DNA of 64,000 nt from Allacma fusca (taxonomy: Eukaryota > Arthropoda > Collembola > Symphypleona > Sminthuridae). The stretch lies in contig OX359246.1 in NCBI GenBank assembly GCA_947179485.1, forward strand, positions 36,373,632 to 36,437,631, written 5' to 3'. Shown piece by piece: positions 46,888 to 59,167 of the stretch (position 1 is its first letter; the number at the start of each line of letters is the position of its first letter). The notes beneath the pieces are model-generated. The model searched no databases and was not told where the DNA came from. It saw nothing but the letters and a program-made list of their open reading frames with translations. Made by a program: the position numbers and the translations under genes.

Positions 46888-49261
46888 TGTACAATATTAT
46901 CTCAACCTTAATAATTATTTTCAAATGCCACATATGCACAATCATTTAACCAAATTTATTTGGTTTCTTTTACAAATAATGACACTTATATATTTAATTA
47001 CATAGAAAGAACAAATTACCAGTCATCATATTCTCGATTGCTGTCGAAACTGGAGAACTTCTGGACGAAGACATTCCAATATTATTTCCACTTTTACTTA
47101 CCAAAAAACTACCAGCCCACGAATTTTTCTTTTTTATTATTGATTACCGAATCCGCTTAGTCTTCCAGATTTTAATGGTTTACGTCCTTTACGATTACAT
47201 CTGAAGTTTCGAAGTACAGGAACTCCTACGTAAATTAGCCCAGTATGCGTCTTGTTCCCAAGAAGCACTATAAACTAAAGATGGTCGGATTCCAATCAAA
47301 TGACTAGTTCCATATCGTAATGCTGTGAATGTCAGCATAGCGAGCATTGCCAGCATGCACGGCACTACTTTAGTTATGTTCCAGCGAATTACACCACACA
47401 CTTGTCCACATTGCAATGGCGCCTTTTGGTTTAAAGGGACGAGGACGTCACCGGCTCGCAAACTCACAGGTATCATTTATTCTGTGCTTCCTTGCGCTTG
47501 CTGTAAAAGTCTCGTGTTGAGAACCTACGACTTACGGGTAGAGCGTTTGAAGTGACAACCTTTTTAAATATGTACCATCTGGTGGTGCTAGGATTGTTTA
47601 AGTCCGAACGAAAAATTTTGGTCTGTTTGGGAAATAATTGAACCATTTGAAACGCCCTGTTCCAAATTTATGCCTGGCAATTGAATATATTCCAAAATTT
47701 TTACTTGACCCTGAATCAGGGATCGGATTTTTGTGGGAAGACGGGAAGATTCTTCCAAGGGAAAAAATATTTCTAGCAGGGAAAATCTCAAAAGGGAGGG
47801 ATTATTTTACCTTTTTCTGACAGGGATTTTTTAAATTGTTGGCGTGCTTCAGGGAAATTTGTTCTGCAAACAGGGATCTTTAGATTGGTTGACAGGTTAT
47901 TTGGCAAGTATTTGGGGTCTTGTAGGAAAACTATTTTTCCAGGGTTTTTGAAAATCGTTGACCTTGTTTATAGGAGGGATTTTTGAAATCCTTGAGGACC
48001 TCCCTGCCGGCATATAAAATTCAGCAGGGAAATTCAGAAATGATGTTCTAGGGAGATTTACAAAAATCCGACCGTGTCTGTTCTAAAATGTATTTTTATA
48101 AAACTTGATAATGATTTTGAATTTAAGTGATTTTATGTCTGTTAGTATTGCACTAAACATTCAGGGTTATGTAACTGTGGGGTAAGTTGATAATTTGAAT
48201 AGTACTGTAGGAATTCAATGCAACGCGGCCCCTCAAGGAAATAAAGAATATTTTACTTTCATGAAACTTTGCTATTGTTGACCTTGTTAAATTTGGAATA
48301 TTAGTTCCCGCTGCACTTGCCGAACATTTTGACCTCCCCTTTCCAGATAGCTCATAATATGTGAAGATGTTAAGATCCGGACCAAAAGTTTGAAAAATTT
48401 GAAATGGTTCGTTCTAAATTTATGCCAGGCCTGTAAATACGTTCCTAAAAGCCGGACCAGATACATAATTAATACCATTACTGGATATAAGGAGCACAAC
48501 GGGCAATTTGGTCGTGCCAAATTATAAAATGTATGAGATTCAGTTGCTGTTTTGTGAAACCATGTTTTTTTTTTAATAAGGAAATTCTTTAAAATGGGAA
48601 AATCTATATTTCAGATGCGTATATGAGCTAACTAAAATAATGTGAAGAAGAAAAATAATGTGCAACCTTGTATATACATACATAATTACATACATTTGTA
48701 TGTAGCCACTTGGAAATTAACTCAACTTAATTAGCCCAGATAATGCTGAAATCCGCTAAATTGAAAAAAATTTGCGTTTAAACTTTGCTAAAAATAAAGA
48801 TTGACTTTTCTTAAATCATTTTATTAAATGCCACCACGTAGCGTAACATACATCTCTACTCATATTTCGTAACAATAAATGAATAAAAGAATGAAACAAA
48901 TAATGTACATATTAAAATACAGGGTTGAAATACTGTAAATTTACAATTAAATATTTCTATAATCTGAATTTAATAGCCGTGGCGCTTTTACCGAAATTAA
49001 CAATAATAATTATTGCGATGCATGGACTACGGATTAATGCGACTGTGTTGCAGTTGGCATATGTGCAGTGTAAGAATAAATACATTGTAGTATTTTGTAT
49101 GCTGTAAGAGCTGTAAAAATTGAAAGTGTTAAGTAAGTTGAAAAAATACTAAATAGATGGAGAATAATTATTAATAATTATATAGTGGGAGATTTCTGGA
49201 TTCCTTTTATGTATTTCTGTATCACGAATATCCATATGGAATACATACGTAGTAATTTTAT
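46888..49261. other. Intergenic with degenerate repeats, no confident gene
   Basis: Upstream of THOC7 there is an open frame of 93 codons on the minus strand (47195-47476) with one hydrophobic stretch, but no recognised motif or splice partner. From about 47590 to 48470 the sequence is repetitive. The rest is AT-rich and empty. Confidence 0.4.
47590..48470. repeat. Degenerate repeat region
   Basis: CAGGGATTTTT-like motifs recur about ten times between 47716 and 48065. The segment near 47651-47680 (TTCCAAATTTATGCCTGG) recurs near 48408-48430 (TTCTAAATTTATGCCAGG) next to similar flanks. This is compatible with an old non-autonomous element, but ends and duplications were not resolved. Confidence 0.35.
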
Positions 49262-51451
49262 CTATTGTTTTACAGCAGCGCCAATAATTCGGGAAACACC
49301 GTCAAGAATTGACCAGACTAAACCTGCTGCATTACCTCCGTCACCTGTCTTTTGACTCTTACGGGCCTGAAGGTCCTTTATTAATTTATCCGTTTTATTC
49401 ATGTACTCCTGGTGGTTTTTAATCATTTGGGCCCGCTCAGCATCCCATCGTTGTTGGTCGGTAGTAATTGTATTCCTCAAATTTGCCAATGTCTTTTCAT
49501 GGTCTTTAATATCTTTTTGGTATCTGTTGTTTAACTCATCTATGACAGCCTTGTTATTCGCCTTGGTCATCGTATTATCATCTTGCAATACTTGTAAATC
49601 CATGTTATACTTCCCCTCCTTTATTTTCATGAGCAGAGCTTCAAAAGGGGATGCCCACATCAGAAGTTTAAAGGGTAAGGATTTGTCAAAGTTGATATCT
49701 TTAGTTAGCTGCTCCAAGGTTGTCGTGGGAACTTCCTTGTCTAAGATGTTCATCTGGTTTTTGACCTGCTGAATGAAACTATTGACTGAGTTCGCTGATA
49801 AAAGTCTGTCATAAGCGGTTTTCAGAGCGTTGCTGAACGTCAAATACAGTTGTTGCTTCTCCTTAGCATTTGCGAAACTTTGAAGTTTCTTTACAAAATT
49901 TGTATTTATTTGTTGAGTAATCGCGGACACTTTTGATTCCATTTCCATTCCAAAATTTGCAAGTTTCTGAGAAACGGACGCTGCAAAACTCGACACTGAG
50001 ATTTGAATAGGCTGGCTCCAATCGAGAATGCTAGCGGAGAAGGTGCTGCCACTAATTTGAGCCAGAAATTTTAGTATGCTGTACTTGCGCTCTAAGTCCT
50101 TTAACTCGTCCGCCATCCCATCGGTCAGTTTCAAATGAACGATAATTTTTTTCAAGGATTCCTTGAAAGATTCCAAAGACTTTGTAGACGCTAAGGATTG
50201 TGCCATCTCCCCTAGTTTCTTTGGCTCTTCGATTAGACTTCCAAGGGATGACCAATTACTCGTTTGGACTTTTGTACTCAGTTGGGATGCCAATCGGTTC
50301 CCCAGAGTTGCCATCGTAACAGTAGTTCTGTCATTGAGCCTTTCCGCTAACTTTGTGATGACAAGTTTTGCCCCAGAGGATACGGAGAAACCAAAATCTT
50401 CTGGGGATTTTGCAAGAAATTGCGTGTTTCTGTAAAGGACGGTTTCAATGTGAGCTTTTTGGCTCATAACTTCTGGGAAACGAGTGAGGGGTCCCACATT
50501 GTCGGGCTGTTTGAAGTAAGAGATCCGGTTGTATTTCCCAGAACCATCTTTGGAGAGGAAAGCATCGATTAGGTCTTGAGCTGCTCTACGCTTGTTTACG
50601 TCATGAAACACTTCCTCCAGATTGGCCCTTGCCGTGAGCAAGTAAGATGCAATGCCTCGGATGATCTGATCACGGTTTCGACGAACTTCAACTTTAGTAG
50701 CAACGATGGCAATGGCTGACTTGAATTTCGCAGGAGATTTTACTAAATCAACAGCTTGCTCCAGAAATGTCTTCAAATCCGTTCGGGTTTCACCTGTTCG
50801 GAGGGATCCGTAATTAACTACGAAGAGGAGCTTGACTCTGTGGGCATGATCTGCAACCTTCTTCATGAAGACAGCGTTTGCAATTTCGATGGAGGTACTT
50901 CGAGTGTCACTAAAGCCAGGGAGGTCATAGAAGGCTGTTCCCGTAGCGCCATCGACGAACAATTCTGGAAAAATTGTTTTGGAAACCATTGTAGAGCCCA
51001 CGCTGATCTTCTGATCTGTATCTCGGATGAGGTACCGGTCACCGGTATCGTAAGACTCCAGTTTCCCTACCTCCGTCAGGAACTTGGTTATTGTGGTCTT
51101 TCCGGCTCCCGTGTTCCCGATCATTAGGACAATGTCCCTCTTGGTGTCATCCAGTTGTGTAATACTTTCACCAGCTACGATAAGCCGCTCTGTCTCATCT
51201 ACGATGGCATCCACATTCTTCTGATTGACTTGGTTTGATCCCTGGTGGCCAATTATAAATAGTTAATCAACCATTAATTGCTTACTCAACTTACAATTAG
51301 CACGCGTTCACAAATTATTATTTTACAACAATGTGCATGCCAATTATTATTTTTATTAAAAAAAATTGCTTACGTGAATTGGTGATGGGAAGGAAACCGT
51401 TATCCCGCAAACAAGTAAGAAAAACACGGGAACAATATTTATACGACTCAT
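49262..51451 (-). CDS. Secreted or lumenal P-loop GTPase, gene 1
   Basis: Two exons (51374-51451, 49262-51241) encode 685 residues. Exon 1 is just a signal peptide (26 residues, core IVPVFFLLVCGITVSF). Exon 2 opens with the GTPase domain: Walker A GNTGAGKT at 68-75, DLPGF (G3), and VATKVE in the G4 position, where the usual aspartate of T/NKxD is glutamate. The layout resembles the AIG1/septin-like side of the TRAFAC GTPases, but I cannot name the family. Residues about 330-600 are helical, and 560-640 are predicted coiled coil. The C-terminus is short and hydrophobic (GLVWSILDGVSRIIGAAV). A signal peptide on a GTPase is unusual because GTP is scarce outside the cytosol. The gene is head-to-head with a paralogue at 53057. 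A TATA box at 51501-51508 leaves a leader of about 25 bases. Confidence 0.85.
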
Positions 51452-51500
51452 CGTGGAGGACTGCTTTGGAATTCTTTATTTCCATCTTCCTTGACTACCC

Positions 51501-51508
51501 TTTTTATA
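51501..51508 (-). promoter_or_regulatory. TATA box of GTPase gene 1
   Basis: TATAAAAA on the minus strand lies 50-57 bases upstream of the signal-peptide ATG (51451). Transcription would start near 51475, so the signal-peptide exon is the true first exon. Confidence 0.65.
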
Positions 51509-52916
51509 CTAAAAGTATAGTGCGGCTTCTACAATTCAGTTTCATGCAAAAGCAGTAGTAAAATGTATCAGAGTAAATAATAGTGATAGGAAAGGTCAAT
51601 ATTATGGTTGTATGTATGATAAACGAAATCAGAGATTCTTGGAATCCCAGTGCAACGTTTTGACCTCTTTAACAGGTACATTCAAAGAAATGAACGGAAT
51701 AGCACATTTACTCTGGCCGTACATATAAACACTGCAAATACATGTACCAAAAATGTGCAAATACACCAAACTGAAGCTACAATGCCAAAGTCTAAGGAGT
51801 TATCAAAAATTTGCAAAATCCAAAATTTTTAACAATTTTGAAAAAATTTGAAGCACGTGAATTATTAAAAAGATTAACACAATTTGCCACAATTACGTCA
51901 GAGAAGGATAGCAGTTATCAGAATAACGCAATTGTCGTTTAAATAATAATACAGCGGCACATGTGTATAGAACGATCGGATTTTTAATACTCACCACCTG
52001 TTACGCCGGTGCTTAACACGATTGGCATTTAAAAACTCCATGTCACGATGTAATGTACAGGGTAATAAAATATCGGGTAGCTATTATTTTTTTCCGCTTG
52101 ATACATTGTCCCTTCAATACAAATTATGGAGAAAAAATACTAAAATAGCTAACTTCTAAAAAAAATCTTGTTTCCATATTTCCATTGGAAACTCCGTCTC
52201 CATCCCCAAAAAGATGTACGAGCAATACTATGTAAGTTCAGTGAGTAATTATATAAATCAATCCCGAAAGAAATGTCAATCATTTTAATGGTCTTATCTC
52301 GAAATAAACAAATTTGACATGACAGTCACACATTTTGACTACATGTGCTCTGAAACATGAAACTCGAGTTGTATTTGGATTTTTTTAACGTCATAATCTT
52401 CGCAAGATTCGATTCCTAGGAAATCCTCGTTTTTATCACCGCATAGTATAGAAAAAGAAACTAAAACATACATCTAATGTACATATAATCTGTCAGTTGT
52501 TTTCTTCTGAGAATTCTTAGTAATTTAGTTCAATCTGAGGTTCAAAAGGTGAGATTTAAGATACCAAAACACAGACATAGTACTACAACAAAAAATTCTA
52601 TTGCAGTGTCGATAAAAAGTCTATCTTCCAAAGAGATACAAATGTACATGGAACATGCATAATAAATCGTAACAACTTGCAGCCTCTCACAACTTGTCAC
52701 TTGGCCCCTATAATTTACAACGTTAGCCAAACCATTAGTCAAATACTATACGTCAGATCTGACCTTATCATCAATTTTCGACAATCAAATTCTCAGGAAT
52801 GAGCATTTTGCCCTGTGCGGGATTGTATTCTAAAAACTAGATCCTTTTATAAATTACCTACGGTATGGGCTAGTTGAAATTTGTTAGTTTCAGGGGAAAT
52901 AGAACCATCGTTCTCG
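51509..52916. other. Divergent promoter region between the two GTPase genes
   Basis: A 1.4-kb AT-rich interval between opposite TATA boxes. It may hold shared regulatory elements, but none could be recognised by eye. No gene is supported. Confidence 0.45.
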
Positions 52917-52924
52917 TATAAATA
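52917..52924 (+). promoter_or_regulatory. TATA box of GTPase gene 2
   Basis: TATAAATA lies about 140 bases upstream of the signal-peptide ATG (53057). A start near 52947 would give a leader of about 110 bases. Confidence 0.65.
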
Positions 52925-53056
52925 GGAGGGAGACTAACACAGCGTTTCTGTTAATTGTTACTCTCAGCGTTTGAGCCCAGGAATTTTAATACACGAGTTG
53001 CGGAGATACAGTTATCTTCGAAATTGTAAAGTAGCTTATACTGTCGGACCTCCATA

Positions 53057-55414
53057 ATGCTGACTGGAGTGGTGATATTTTTCCTCCTCACTTTCCTAGC
53101 ATTTTCTTTGCGCAGTGCATTGGTAAGTTATAAAAATATACCTAATACCACAATAATTTATAGTAATATAAAAATTCAAACGTACATACATTTATGTATG
53201 TATATTTACGCCAGCATTCTTTGTCTTGTAAGTACGCGTGGCTTAGAAATCTTTTGTTGACGTTTTTAAAAGTACCATTTGGATTTGCTAACCTCCGCCT
53301 TTTAAAAAGGATCATTAAAAATGGTGCTTTTAAAAATAAAGCCAAGGATATGTATTTCCAAGGAATGAATGATGGTCACGTGGCTGTATTTTCAGGATTT
53401 CCGCAATAATTTCTGAAAACATTACTAATTACCGTTATAATTTATTTTGACGGCGTAGGCTCTTGATGTGGGGAAACTGACAGCTGACGTGGTGCGTCTA
53501 ATTGATGAAGGAAACAAGAACATTATTGTTAGCCCCAGACATAAGGACATCATCCTGGTTCTGGGGAACACTGGCGCTGGCAAAACCACAATTACCAAGT
53601 TTATCGCCGAGGTGAATGAGCTGGAGGCGTACGATGCGGGGGACAGGTATCTCGTCCGGGATAAACAGCAGAAGATCAGTGTGGACTCCACCATGATCTC
53701 TAAAACAATATTCCCGGACCTGATAATTGATAAAGCCACCAACAATGCCTTCTATGACCTCCCTGGTTTTGGTGATACAAGAAACGCCTCCGTTGAGATC
53801 GCCAACGCTTGGTTCATGAAGAAGGTGGCAGGGACTGCAAAGAGGGTCAAGCTTTTATTAGTTGTCAATTACGAGTCCCTGCTAACAGGTGGCACTCGAA
53901 CGGCTTTCAAGACAGCTCTGGAGCACGTCACGGAACTAGTTAAGAACCCCGCCAAATTCAAATCCTCCATTGGCTTAGTTGCGACGAAGGTGGAGTCCGT
54001 GCGCTCCCCCGACACAATTATAAATGGAATCGGCATTTTCTTAGAAGCTATCAAAGCCGATCTCCCGAAAGTTTTCCCAGACAGTTCGAAACGTCAAGCT
54101 GCCTCCCTGCTCGTTGATGCTCTTCTGTCAAAAGATGGCGCCGGGAAGTATAACAAAATCTCTTTCTTTCGTCAACCCGAAGATGAAGGACCTCTTGTGA
54201 AAATCCCCGAAGTCATGAAACAACGACCTCACATCGTGAACATGATCTACAGAAATGTCGGTTATACAAGCATATCCTCGGAGGACTTCGGATTCAGCCT
54301 CTCACCCGCCGGGAAGCTCATTACTCTGAAGGTTGCTGAGAAATTCAATCAAAATTTCCGAGAGACATTTGGAAAGATGGCCGAAGAAATGAGAAAACAC
54401 TTTACGAGCAAAGTTGGGCGGACAACCCCGGAGAATATTGGGGATCTTCTGTTTGAGCAAGAGAAAATGACAGAATTAGTGTCAAAGCTCCCTGCTTCCA
54501 AAACTCGGAAAGAATTTTTGGAAAACTTCAAAGTACTCCAAACCTATATGGCGAAGCAGTTGACTTTCCAAGGCGTTGATGTCATTCAAAACAGGGCGGA
54601 ACATCTGAATTTTTTTGAACAAATTAGCAACCAAGTTTTCCCCACTCCAATAAAAGACTGGGCCCATCCTTTCACAAACTTTGCAAACTCCCTCAAAAAC
54701 TTAGTCAATTCTAAACTCACAGTCTTGAATAACCAAATTCAAAATAACTGCAATCAAATGGCCCCTCAAGTAACGACTCACTTCAGAACTCTGGTCCAGA
54801 AGACTGAGGTCAAGATTCCGAAGATGGAAGCAACCCTGAGAGCTTTGACTCATGCAAATCAAAAGCTTCTGGAGATGATTCGCTCACTTGAAAATTCGAA
54901 ATTCATTAAGGAGTTTATCCGAAATTTCCAACCCAAATTACGAGCTGTTGCTCCCATTCCAGTATCAAATGACTGGCCTCGTTTGAATCAAGATATTAAA
55001 TTAAGCCCAGATAAGAGCGCTCCATCAATGTTTTCTGTAGTAGCATGGCTCAGGCCTTTAAATTCCGTCTCCCAATTTCTCATAGCGGAGCAGTCAAATA
55101 TGAAAAATAAAATTCAAACGAAAAAGAACCGACTGGATCGGCTGGAAGGGGAGAGAAAAGCGAAAATTGAAAGGGAACGACAACAAAGGCTGGAGAAGGA
55201 GCGGCAGGCGCGGGAAAAAAAGTTGAGGGAAGAACGCGAGCGGAGAGAACGGTTGGAGCGGGAACGCTTGAAGAAACTGGCGGAACAACAGCGCCAAGAG
55301 AAGGAGCGAAAACAGAAGCAGCTGGAGGAAGCAAAACGTCGAGAGAATGAAAAAAAGAAACGGGGAGGAGGAGGTTGGGGCTCGTTCTCTTTCAGTCTAA
55401 ATATTGGCAAATAA
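53057..55414 (+). CDS. Secreted or lumenal P-loop GTPase, gene 2
   Basis: Two exons (53057-53122, 53459-55414) encode 673 residues with the same plan as the gene at 49262-51451. Exon 1 is a 22-residue signal peptide (VVIFFLLTFLAFSL) joined in phase 0 to the GTPase exon. Walker A GNTGAGKT is at 58-65, followed by the shared DRYLVRD, DLPGFGDTR, VATKVE (Glu instead of Asp in G4) and FLSKDG/LLSKDG-GKYN blocks. The middle is helical. The last 110 residues are an extreme Arg/Lys/Glu-rich helix that ends in a Gly-Gly-Gly-Gly-Trp/Phe-rich tail. By eye, the GTPase domains of the two genes are clearly paralogous but not recent duplicates. The stop codon overlaps an AATAAA (55410-55415). The intron holds a decayed hairpin related to the 101-bp MITE. 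Confidence 0.85.
53250..53352. mobile_element. Diverged relative of the 101-bp MITE in the GTPase 2 intron
   Basis: The segment contains AAAAGTACCATTTGGATTTGC and, inverted, TATCCTTGGCTTTATTTTTAAAAGCACCATTTTT, recalling the MITE arms at 20112-20212 but with many changes. Length is similar, but a TA duplication is not certain. Confidence 0.45.
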
Positions 55415-56296
55415 ATACTTATCCTGAGGTTAAATTTCCTAACATTTAAATTCTGCAATGCAAATATATAGGTGATAGAATTTTAAAGGTGTTTCTTACA
55501 GCGCCGGGCTGTAAGGATTGCAATTATGATTTTTTTGTAGGACTGACATTTTTTATACATAGTTTCAAAGGTATGAGTGCCGTTAAATTATTGTTTGAAT
55601 GATGAACGTATTACATGCATTCATCTACATATAAATATACTCCACGTTGAAATAATAAATTTTATTGGTTTTCGAAAATGTCACCGAAGCGATCATTGAA
55701 TCATTTTGAATAATGAAGCTCAAATTGTACGTGCCAGGCCAACACAGTAATTTATTGTTAGCGATTTTTGTTTTAATATTTCTGATTTTAAATATTATGC
55801 ATTGCAGATTTTTGAAACCTTGGTTTTGTGCGGAAACCAAAAAACAATAATAATAATAATTATTTATTTTTTCGTCATGTTATTTTTTAATTATGTTCAA
55901 AATACAAAAAAATATTTTAGTGAACGTGAATGCTTTAAGAAAAAGTTGTTTAATCACAGTGTCAAAAGTCATGATAATGATAATTTATTACAAATTATTG
56001 CAATAGATCTCTGTAGTACAGAAATATGCATTGATGTTCCTTACAATGCAATACACAAAACAATCCTTTTTTTTTATTTTTCATTATTTTGATGCAGTTC
56101 TCATCAACATAGTGAAAGAATAAGGATAATAATTTATTAGAGTGGTGGTGTTTTAATTTATTATCAAAAACGAGAGCCAGCGAAATAGTATCATTGTAGC
56201 AATTTGCAATACATATGCAATTCATACCTCGTTTACTGTATTCATACAAAATATTTTATCAAAGCGTAAATAACCAGATACGCAAATTTTAAGGAA
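55415..56296. other. Intergenic, no gene recognised
   Basis: This is the 3' flank of GTPase gene 2 (a second AATAAA is at 55654-55659) and the upstream region of DNALI1. AT-rich, no supported features. Confidence 0.5.
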
Positions 56297-57825
56297 ATGT
56301 GTGAGGTCGCTGTGAAAGACGAAAAAGAATATACACCTCGGAAGAGGAAGGTAAAGCTTCCACTGGTATGTGATGAGTGGTTGAATGAATTCCCAAAGCT
56401 GATCACAATGGTCAAGTGGTCCCGACCGGTTCTGGTCACTAAATACAAAGGTCTGGGGAGAAAACCCTGCGTAAGTCTGGTGGAAATGAGTCTTCGTGTT
56501 TATGTGGAAATTATTTTCTGAAAATATAACTACAACCTTTTACATTTCCCCAAACTTAGTTTATGCTCAATGTATCTATTTTTTTTTTTCATAAAAAAAC
56601 AGCCAGAAGGAGGTTACGTGGAGTACAAAGTAAACCCTGGATTCCCCATGCGTCCTAAAATCCCAGGACTTCTAGGTCCTCCGGTCACACTTGAAGACAC
56701 GGATATGACCATGGAGGAAACGGCAGAGATACTTAATATAATTTTTAAGCCCAAAGACTGGCAGGAAGGAGATCGGAAATGGCATCAAGAGGTTAAATCA
56801 CACTTCATGTCACGCTCCTTAATTTTTACTGAATAACAACAAAATGTCATTCATCCCCAGGGAATAATATAGTTCCGAACTCCTCTCCAGGTGTCACCAG
56901 TGCCAGCAAATCGGAACGATGTGTTGCACCTCACGGAAGAGCTGAATGTTCGACTAGTCCGTTCCGATGCAAGACCTCGCGGGATTTGTTCCATCCGTCA
57001 ATACCTATTTTCACAATGCTTTGGTAATTTTTTTTAAAAATAATTTTATGGGCTACATAAAAAAATCTGACTACTTCTAACACCTTGACATGATCTGAAT
57101 TCCAGATGAGATAATTCGTCAAGTGACGGTCAACTGTGCCGAGCGAGGTATTCTCCTCTGTAACATCCGAGACGAGCTCTCGCTCACTCTCAAAACTTAC
57201 GCAGAGTTAGTGGACTACGCCATTAGTTTCGGTCTCCGGAAAGTTGAGGAGTCTAAACAGGAGGAGGATGAGCTTCGCCAGGAGTATGCAAGACTCCAAG
57301 CGAAGAAAAAAGCTTTGGAGGAGGAGAACCAGGAGGGGAAGATGAAAATGGCAAAGATGTCGCGGTGCTATCGGGATCAGAGGAAGTCCACTGAGGCCAC
57401 TCGTAACCTTCGCTTGGCTTATTTACAGCGCAGCAATGACCAGTTTTTTGTATGTGGTAATCAAATTAAATATACTTGCAAATCATTTAGTTAGTACTGA
57501 AATATTGTTTACCATATTCATTTTCTATTAAGGTGGCAATAATTTTTGCTCTAAGTATATAGCAATTTATTAGACTAATTTACTACTTTAGCTCCTATTA
57601 AGCTAATTTCTCCACCTGGTGTCAATTGATACTAGTAAATCCTAGTAGCAGTTTATCTCTGTGTTCCGATGTATCAAATTTATTGCTATTAAGTACACTT
57701 GTTAACAGATACATAGTCTGCTGGAATATCACATCGAAAGCTTAATCCCAACGATTTTGTTTATTTTTCAGTACATGCTCGACAACATTGGAATGGACAA
57801 GAAGCTATTCTTTCATCTTATGTAA
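56297..57825 (+). CDS. DNALI1: Axonemal dynein light intermediate polypeptide 1 (p28)
   Basis: Five exons (56297-56470, 56603-56791, 56891-57023, 57106-57449, 57772-57825) encode 297 residues (human DNALI1 is about 280 or less). It is the p28 light chain of inner-arm dyneins in motile cilia and sperm flagella. Family signatures are EILNIIFKPKDWQE, then RNDVLHLTEELNVRLV, GICSIRQYLFSQCFDEIIRQVTVNCAERG (positions about 125-153) and IRDELSLTLKTY. A coiled coil covers about 195-270. The last 18-codon exon was chosen because its donor and acceptor are in phase and the C-terminal LQRSNDQFF continues the usual heptad pattern. An AATAAA at 57899-57904 follows. In a small arthropod the main use would be sperm motility or chordotonal cilia. 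Confidence 0.93.
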
Positions 57826-59167
57826 TTTTTAAAGGCACAATTATTATAAACTATTTTTCTAACACATTGATTGATTGTGTACAAAAAGTGAGAATCAAAA
57901 TAAAATGCGCATAATAATTGTACTGTTCAAAGTGTAATTATCCAATAATTCTATATTTATCATTTTACTATAATCAGGATTCCACAAAACCATTGTCCCC
58001 CTCCAACCAATGCGTTGCGGACGAGACAGAGAAAGACCCGAAAAAAGTTTTGCTTTTGCCATCTTTTCATAAAGGTTTACGGCAAGCTTAAATAAAGATG
58101 AAATTTTTGTTTCAGTTGAAAACCTTTTGAAATAATAAATTACCTTGCCTCATAATTTCATTCATTCCCAATTTTTGATTTGGACTGTTCGTATTAGACG
58201 GAAATGATTCCCCATCTAATTTGCTACAGAATCATCAGAACGCAGAGTGTGAAATATTTTTACAACGGTTGCAACTGTCATGAAAAAATTACAAAAACAA
58301 AATTTCTTCTTTTCAGAGATCTTTCTCACAATCAGTTTCGCTCCAAAAAGTCTCCCAAACTTGCTCACTTTGTGTATGACTCATGGCGTCAATTCTCAAC
58401 GCAAAGATATATGAGATAGCTCCCTGGAAAGCGGAAAATATTTCCTACAAAGGCACCTTAAGACTTATTCCTCAAAAGTTGTATACTTAAATCATCAACT
58501 ACTGTTGCCTCCAAAATCCGTACACAATTCCGACTTTGTTTAACGTTCCTGAACCCTTTGACCTCAAAAAATGTCCCAGGTCTATGAATCAAATTTTAGA
58601 AAATCTAGAAAAGAATTGACTACAAACTGGGGGAATCAAATATTTGATGAAATATTCCCTCAGATAGGCTGGAGGGGGGCCCCGGTTTTGTACCACCCTG
58701 CGTACAAGCTTCAATCAATAATAAAAGAGACCAAAATCCAAGTTTTAATCAATAAACACAGGCTTAACTCATGAAGGATGTTGACACCAAATTAGTACAT
58801 ATTTCCCATTGATTATAATTTACAAGCAATTATTATTGAATATATAATGCAAATGTAAATATAATTACACAAGCACTGCAAAATAAACGTAATCGGAGCA
58901 GCACTCATTCCAACTTTACCCTTCCGTTAACAAACAGCACTGAGAATTAGACATCCTTGCTTTTGTGCCGCTAAGCGTTAAAAACAACCACGAGGGAACC
59001 GTCGCATGTTTTGGCGCATGCTGCAGATGCTCAAGCTCCAGCATTAAAGTTGCTCCTATACTTGTGAACAGAAATTCGGACATTCATTGTCAGAAGAATT
59101 TGTCTCAACACAAAATAATTTATTATCAAAAACAGAAGTGAATTTAGTATTCTACTAAATCGTCAGA
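57826..59167. other. Intergenic, no gene recognised
   Basis: AT-rich spacer upstream of MRTO4. Open frames at 58204-58419 and 58571-58774 show no motif or splice context. Confidence 0.5.

Noticed and set aside
47195-47476. 93-codon minus-strand open frame with one hydrophobic segment
   Set aside because: No family motif, no splice partner and an overlapping frame on the other strand of equal quality; kept only as a note in the intergenic entry.
53123-53260. Read-through of GTPase 2 exon 1 into its intron
   Set aside because: A strong GTAAGT donor lies at 53123, and the spliced form restores the same architecture as the paralogue.
55080-55458. Minus-strand Phe/Ser/Pro-rich open frames
   Set aside because: They are antisense shadows of the Arg/Glu-rich tail of GTPase gene 2.
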